DNA from: Leishmania mexicana MHOM/GT/2001/U1103
Lineage: Eukaryota; Euglenozoa; Kinetoplastea; Trypanosomatida; Trypanosomatidae
Length of the DNA stretch: 64,000 bases
Direction of reading: 5' to 3'
Assembly: GCF_000234665.1 (NCBI RefSeq)
Contig: NC_018309.1
Span: forward strand, 176,418-240,417
Below are positions 60,101-64,000 of this stretch, in pieces. The number at the start of each line of letters is the position of its first letter. Position 1 is the stretch's first letter. The notes beneath the pieces were generated by a model. It worked only from the letters and a program-made list of their open reading frames with translations, searched no databases and was not told the origin of the DNA. Both the position numbers and the translations under genes were made by a program.

Positions 60101-62798
60101 AGCCTCTGCCGCTATTCTCGCAGCGCGACGTCGCGAGCTGCGCGCCACGTCGCGCGTCAGCTCCTCAGTGAATCACTTCGCTGTGTCGTGGCGCACGCGT
60201 CAAGCGACAAGGCATCGGGAGGAGCTGCTGCGCCATGCCGGTCAAGCACGCATTGCCCGGCCACAGAAACGCGATGCAGAGCGGGAGAGCGAGTCCGAGA
60301 AGGCGGCAGCTGTGGCGGCGTCGCCTCATGCGCCTCGATCGAAGCTGTGGGCCAGCTCGGCGCGGTCCGCGGTGGAGTCGCGTCAGAGTGGCACGGCACC
60401 GTTCCCGCCACAGCAGCTCACCCCCGGTCGGCTGGAGCAGTACGAGGCAGCCCTAACGCGCGACATTCTCGAGTTGGACGCCATTGTAGAGAAGCGACGA
60501 CGACGTGAGCTGTGGGTGGAGGCGAACCCGGAGGCAGCAGCAGCAGCGGCGGCGGCAGAGGCAGAGGCAGAGGCAGAGGCGGTGACAGAGGCTGTGGCAA
60601 CGCCGTCACGCCGGCCATTGCGCGGCGCTGCTCAGCCCCGCACGATGGCGACCCCCGCTCTCACGGCTGGGCCGCTGCCATCTCGCGTGGACACCGCCAC
60701 CGCTCTCACTGCCTCGACCCCGACCCACATGAGAAGGTCAAGTGCAGCCAACACTCGCGCCAAGCACCGCTACAACGGCCCGACAGCCTCAGGCTGTCTC
60801 AACCATCCCAACGACGACGGGGGTCGTAAGGCCAATGAAGTGGAGTCTGCGGCGGCGGATGGACGCGGCGGCAGGGACGGCTCTGCGCCTTTCTTTCGCG
60901 TCCGCACAGCGGACGGCGTGTGTCAGCGGCCGCAGCAGTGGCCCAGTGCGAGCGCCTCCTATACCGCCCACACCTCTAACGCGGCCAGGGTGTTGGCCGC
61001 AGCGCGGAGGCCGGCGGCGGCGGATAGCGGCAACGACGACGCCGAAGCCGATCCGCAGCACTCGAGCTCGACGCGGCTGCCAGGCGATGCAATACGCCTC
61101 ACCATGGTGGCACTGCAGCGCAGGTATGAGCAGCTACTCGACGATCTCGTGGCACGGCCAGCACCGCATCCCCCTGCAACGTCCGAGAGCGACGAAGGTG
61201 GCAACGCCACGGATGACGAGGTGTTCATGAAGGCGTACTCGCGGCACAACTACAGCCCGCGTCGGCATCCGTGCCCTCATCCGCACCTCAGCCAAGAGCA
61301 AGACAAGGGAGAACGCCATCGCCGGGTCGCGTCCTCGTTCTCTACGCGAAGGGGGCGGTCTGCGCCGGCACCGACGCAGGTCGATGCACTAATGGAGGCG
61401 GAGGTGGCGCGCTGTGCCGCGGCACTGCGGGCCGAGTACTACCAACCACCGCAACGTCAACAAAACCAGCAGCAGGAGCCGTCGAAGACCACGGAGCGGG
61501 TGCCTCTGCCTCCTGCAGCGCATGAGGCGGGTGCTGACACCGTCCCGATGGCGCATGTGGCAGCCTCGTACGCGCAGGCGCTGCGACCGTCGTGCGCCGC
61601 CTGCCTTCCGCAACAGCTAAGCGAGTACATCACCTTGGGGCTGCTCTCGATGATGCACGGGGGTGCCGACGAGTGTGTGGACACGGCTTCTGTTGCTGCG
61701 ACTGAGAAGGCGGCCAATCTGCGGCAAGCTCACGCGCGGCCAGTCACGACGCCCACGCTCGTGCAGCGGCGTATACACGACGACCTCTACGCCGCTCCTC
61801 GGCGTTGTTCACGTCGCCGGATGATGCAGGCAGACGGAGAGCAGAATGCCACCCCCTCCGACGGGAACACCTCCGCTGCTCCGCCGATCACGTCGGCCTC
61901 GGTCTCGTGCGGTGCTGCTCTGTCGTCGATGCACGCGCAGAGCGCGGACGCGGCCGCGGCGGACCGCGACGTCGGCTTCTCGCCAGAAGCTAGAATGGCG
62001 CCCCTGCCCCCAGCGCAGCTAAAGCACTTCTTCACGCCTAACCCAGTGGTCATCGACGGTGCCTTGCTCACAAGGCTGATGCGGTGGGAGCGCCATGCGC
62101 GACGCGAGCGCGTTTCGCAGGAGCAGGAAGCAAGGCGCGTGCTTCAGCGGCTCTACATTGTAGAGACCATACTGGTGTTGCGGGCCATGGGTACGGCGGC
62201 GGCGATGCAGGAGCAAGAGGCGCCAGCGACGCCGACGTTGCCAACGAGTCAGGCCCTAGGCGGCCCTGCGACGGCACCCGTCAACGACAGAGGCGGCAAG
62301 GGGAGCGTCACGGCCGCTGGCCGCCTGCTGAGCCTCGCCTCGGCCGAGGCGATGCCGTCGCCGTCCGCGCAGCAGGACAGCAACCGCAGTCGCAGTCCGC
62401 TGGCTGCAACACGAAGCAGCGGAGACGCGAGCGAAGAGGAACACTCTGCGGCTGTCGGTGTCGTGTGTGGCGACGCCGCCGCCGCCGCCGCGGGTGCGCT
62501 GCACGTGACGACGGCGTCACAAGGTGAGGGCAAGGGCACACAAAAGGAAGGCGTGCATGCAGCTGCTGCGCCGCTGCCAAAGCACGACACCACGGCGCGG
62601 TCGCTTGCCGGGGATGCGTCGAAGATGCGAAGTGGTGTGGAAGTCGACACGGTGGAGCGCAATGCAGACGACAGCTCCTCTTCGTCGGCTTCGCCAGCGG
62701 TGCTGGTGACACCATCGCCCCAGGCAGCTGTTGCCACGGAGGTTGGCGGCGAAGCGAAGCCGGCTACGGACCACGGCAGCGATGTTGATCTCGCAGAG

Positions 62799-62830
<32 letters not shown>

Positions 62831-64000
62831 TGCCTCATCAGCGCTGTCCTTTCACCTGGAGGACAGCCAAGAAGAAGCTGCCCTGCAGCACCCCGGCCCT
62901 GGCGCTGACGGCACAGATGGGGACCATTACCCCGTGGTGGCGTCGGGCAGCTTAACCGCGGCCGTCCCCGCCGCTGCGTCGCCGCAAGCGGCCGAGGCGC
63001 GACCCTTGTCAATCGACAGAGGCAAGCCCATCACTGGCAGCGACCGTCACGGCACCCTTGACGATGTCGACGGCGCCGCCGGCACGGTGGACGACGCACC
63101 TGTTGGCAACGCTGCCGCAAGTCCACCCTCAACGGCGAAGCACACCAGTGCAGCGCCTCACCAATCTCCTCCGCCGGTGCCACCATCGTCTTCCGCCGTC
63201 TCCTCCGCATCGTCCTCACCATCCCGCAACCTGCACGTGGCCGCAGACATGGAAGCTGCGCGATCGGCGGCGCCTGTGCCAGAAGGCGAGGGAGCCGTCG
63301 CTGCATCGCACAACGCAGACGACACGGGTGCTAAGGACGTGGAAGCAGTGGCCCGTGACGCCGTCCAGAGCCCAGTCACGCCCGTCGAGGCGACAATCAG
63401 TACGGCCTTAGCATCGGCTGCTGCTGCAGAGGTGATACCGGAGTCTGAGCCACCAGTGAGCGCCGGAGACGACCCGAGGCGGGCGTCGGAGGGCCCACGA
63501 TCGTGGGAAAGAGAGAAACGGCGGCAGCAGCAGAAAATGGCCACCGCCACTACGCGCATCGCTGTGCCAGCCTCGCCCCGCCGCGTGCGCTTCTCCCTTC
63601 AACCGGAGGTAGTGAGCGGCGACGATGGCGCGGTCGATGAAGTTAGCGAAGCACCAAAGCAGACGTGCTGGGAGGGGCGAGAGACGTCGCATGCAGCCGG
63701 TGCACCGCAGGCAATGACGCCTGAGTCTGTGAAGCGCGTCGCCTCAGGGGCGGCGGCGGCGGCAGACAAGGATGACCTCTCTATCGATCTCTTGGAGAAG
63801 CTCAACGGTCTGGATGCGCTACTCCTCTACAACTTCCCAACCTACTTCACCACCGGCACCGATGAAGACGGCCTCCCCAGCGTCGTTATGCGTCCCCATC
63901 GCCACCCGCCGTCAGCCGCGCCCTCGGTGCAGCCGCTGTGGCGGCACTCACCTTTGGCGTCGACGCCGCTCGTCTCGCCTCGGCCGCTGCAGCCATATAG
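57171..64000 (+). CDS. Very large mostly disordered protein, unknown (3' end beyond the window)
   Basis: Open from ATG 57171 to the window edge: 2276 complete codons, no stop, plus two bases. The start follows two AG candidates closely. The chain is rich in Ala, Ser, Thr, Pro and Arg and mostly disordered. Two short folded-looking parts are visible. One is a basic helical region coded about 60100-60560 (ASAAILAARRRELRAT, SWRTRQATRHREELLRHAG, LEQYEAALTRDILELDAIV) that ends in an Ala/Glu repeat. The other is coded about 62005-62210 (AQLKHFFTPNPVVIDGALL and ARRVLQRLYIVETILVLRAM). Near the window end DLSIDLLEKLNGLDALLLY is a further helix. No family is recognised. The Arg-rich amphipathic helices could bind microtubules or nucleic acid, but this is speculation. 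Confidence 0.8.
58665..58692. repeat. Perfect 28-bp palindrome inside the last gene
   Basis: The left half GAGCTGGCGTCGAC is followed at once by its reverse complement, with no spacer (centre between 58678 and 58679). CATACTTT at 58630-58637 and its complement AAAGTATG at 58693-58700 lie on either side. The protein here reads AELASTSTPAQ, with nothing special. Confidence 0.9.

Noticed and set aside
1..64000. tRNA, rRNA, snRNA and CRISPR features
   Set aside because: I looked for tRNA B-box-like strings and for regularly spaced repeats and found none convincing. A dedicated search (tRNAscan, Infernal) could still find small RNAs.

Overview
The window comes from a trypanosomatid, most likely a Leishmania or a close relative. 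All sixteen supported genes lie on the + strand, have no introns and start at ATG. Each is preceded by a pyrimidine tract and AG dinucleotide of the kind used for spliced-leader trans-splicing. The DNA is GC-rich, spacers are long (0.5-2.6 kb) and full of CA/GT, C-run and G-run microsatellites, and many proteins carry Ala, Gln, Ser or Gly tracts. Gene content and order match my recollection of Leishmania chromosome 5: a CRK2-like kinase (recalled as LmjF.05.0550) and a type I nitroreductase (recalled as LmjF.05.0660) are separated here by exactly ten genes. The window therefore looks like an interior piece of one polycistronic transcription unit. I see no strand switch, no tRNA or rRNA gene and no CRISPR.

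Layout, left to right: an enoyl-CoA/quinone reductase-like enzyme (271-1293); a giant coiled-coil protein (2129-8296); an LSm protein, probably LSm3 (8853-9266); a CDK-family kinase (10551-11555); a VAP/MSP-domain tail-anchored protein (12902-14161); a PNPOx-like split-barrel protein (16654-17886); a multi-pass membrane protein with an Arg/Ser/His tail (18986-21349); a DEAD-box RNA helicase (23944-26931); Golgi tether subunit COG4 (27580-30312); a SURP+CID protein resembling the U2 snRNP factor SR140/U2SURP (31068-33974); an unknown protein with a divergent ubiquitin-like module (34956-37595); a kinesin-9/KIF6-type motor (38538-42206); a giant ankyrin-repeat protein (43081-48858); a leucine-rich-repeat protein with a Cys/His cluster (50081-52768); the nitroreductase (55167-56114); and a huge, mostly disordered protein that is still open at the window edge (57171 to 64000).

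The genes do not form a pathway operon, as expected in trypanosomatids, where neighbours are co-transcribed but regulated after transcription. Three products (LSm, DEAD-box helicase, SURP+CID protein) belong to RNA processing. COG4 and the VAP-like protein belong to membrane traffic and contact sites. The kinesin and perhaps the coiled-coil and LRR proteins belong to the cytoskeleton or flagellum. The spacers hold microsatellites, two candidate degenerate retroposons (about 14925-15700 and 53860-54240), and two strong stem-loops. No overtly new multi-gene system is visible. The most interesting items are the SURP+CID protein without a visible RRM, the ubiquitin-like domain in an unknown protein, repeated amphipathic helices in the giant coiled-coil protein, an uORF that overlaps the LRR start codon, and the palindromes.
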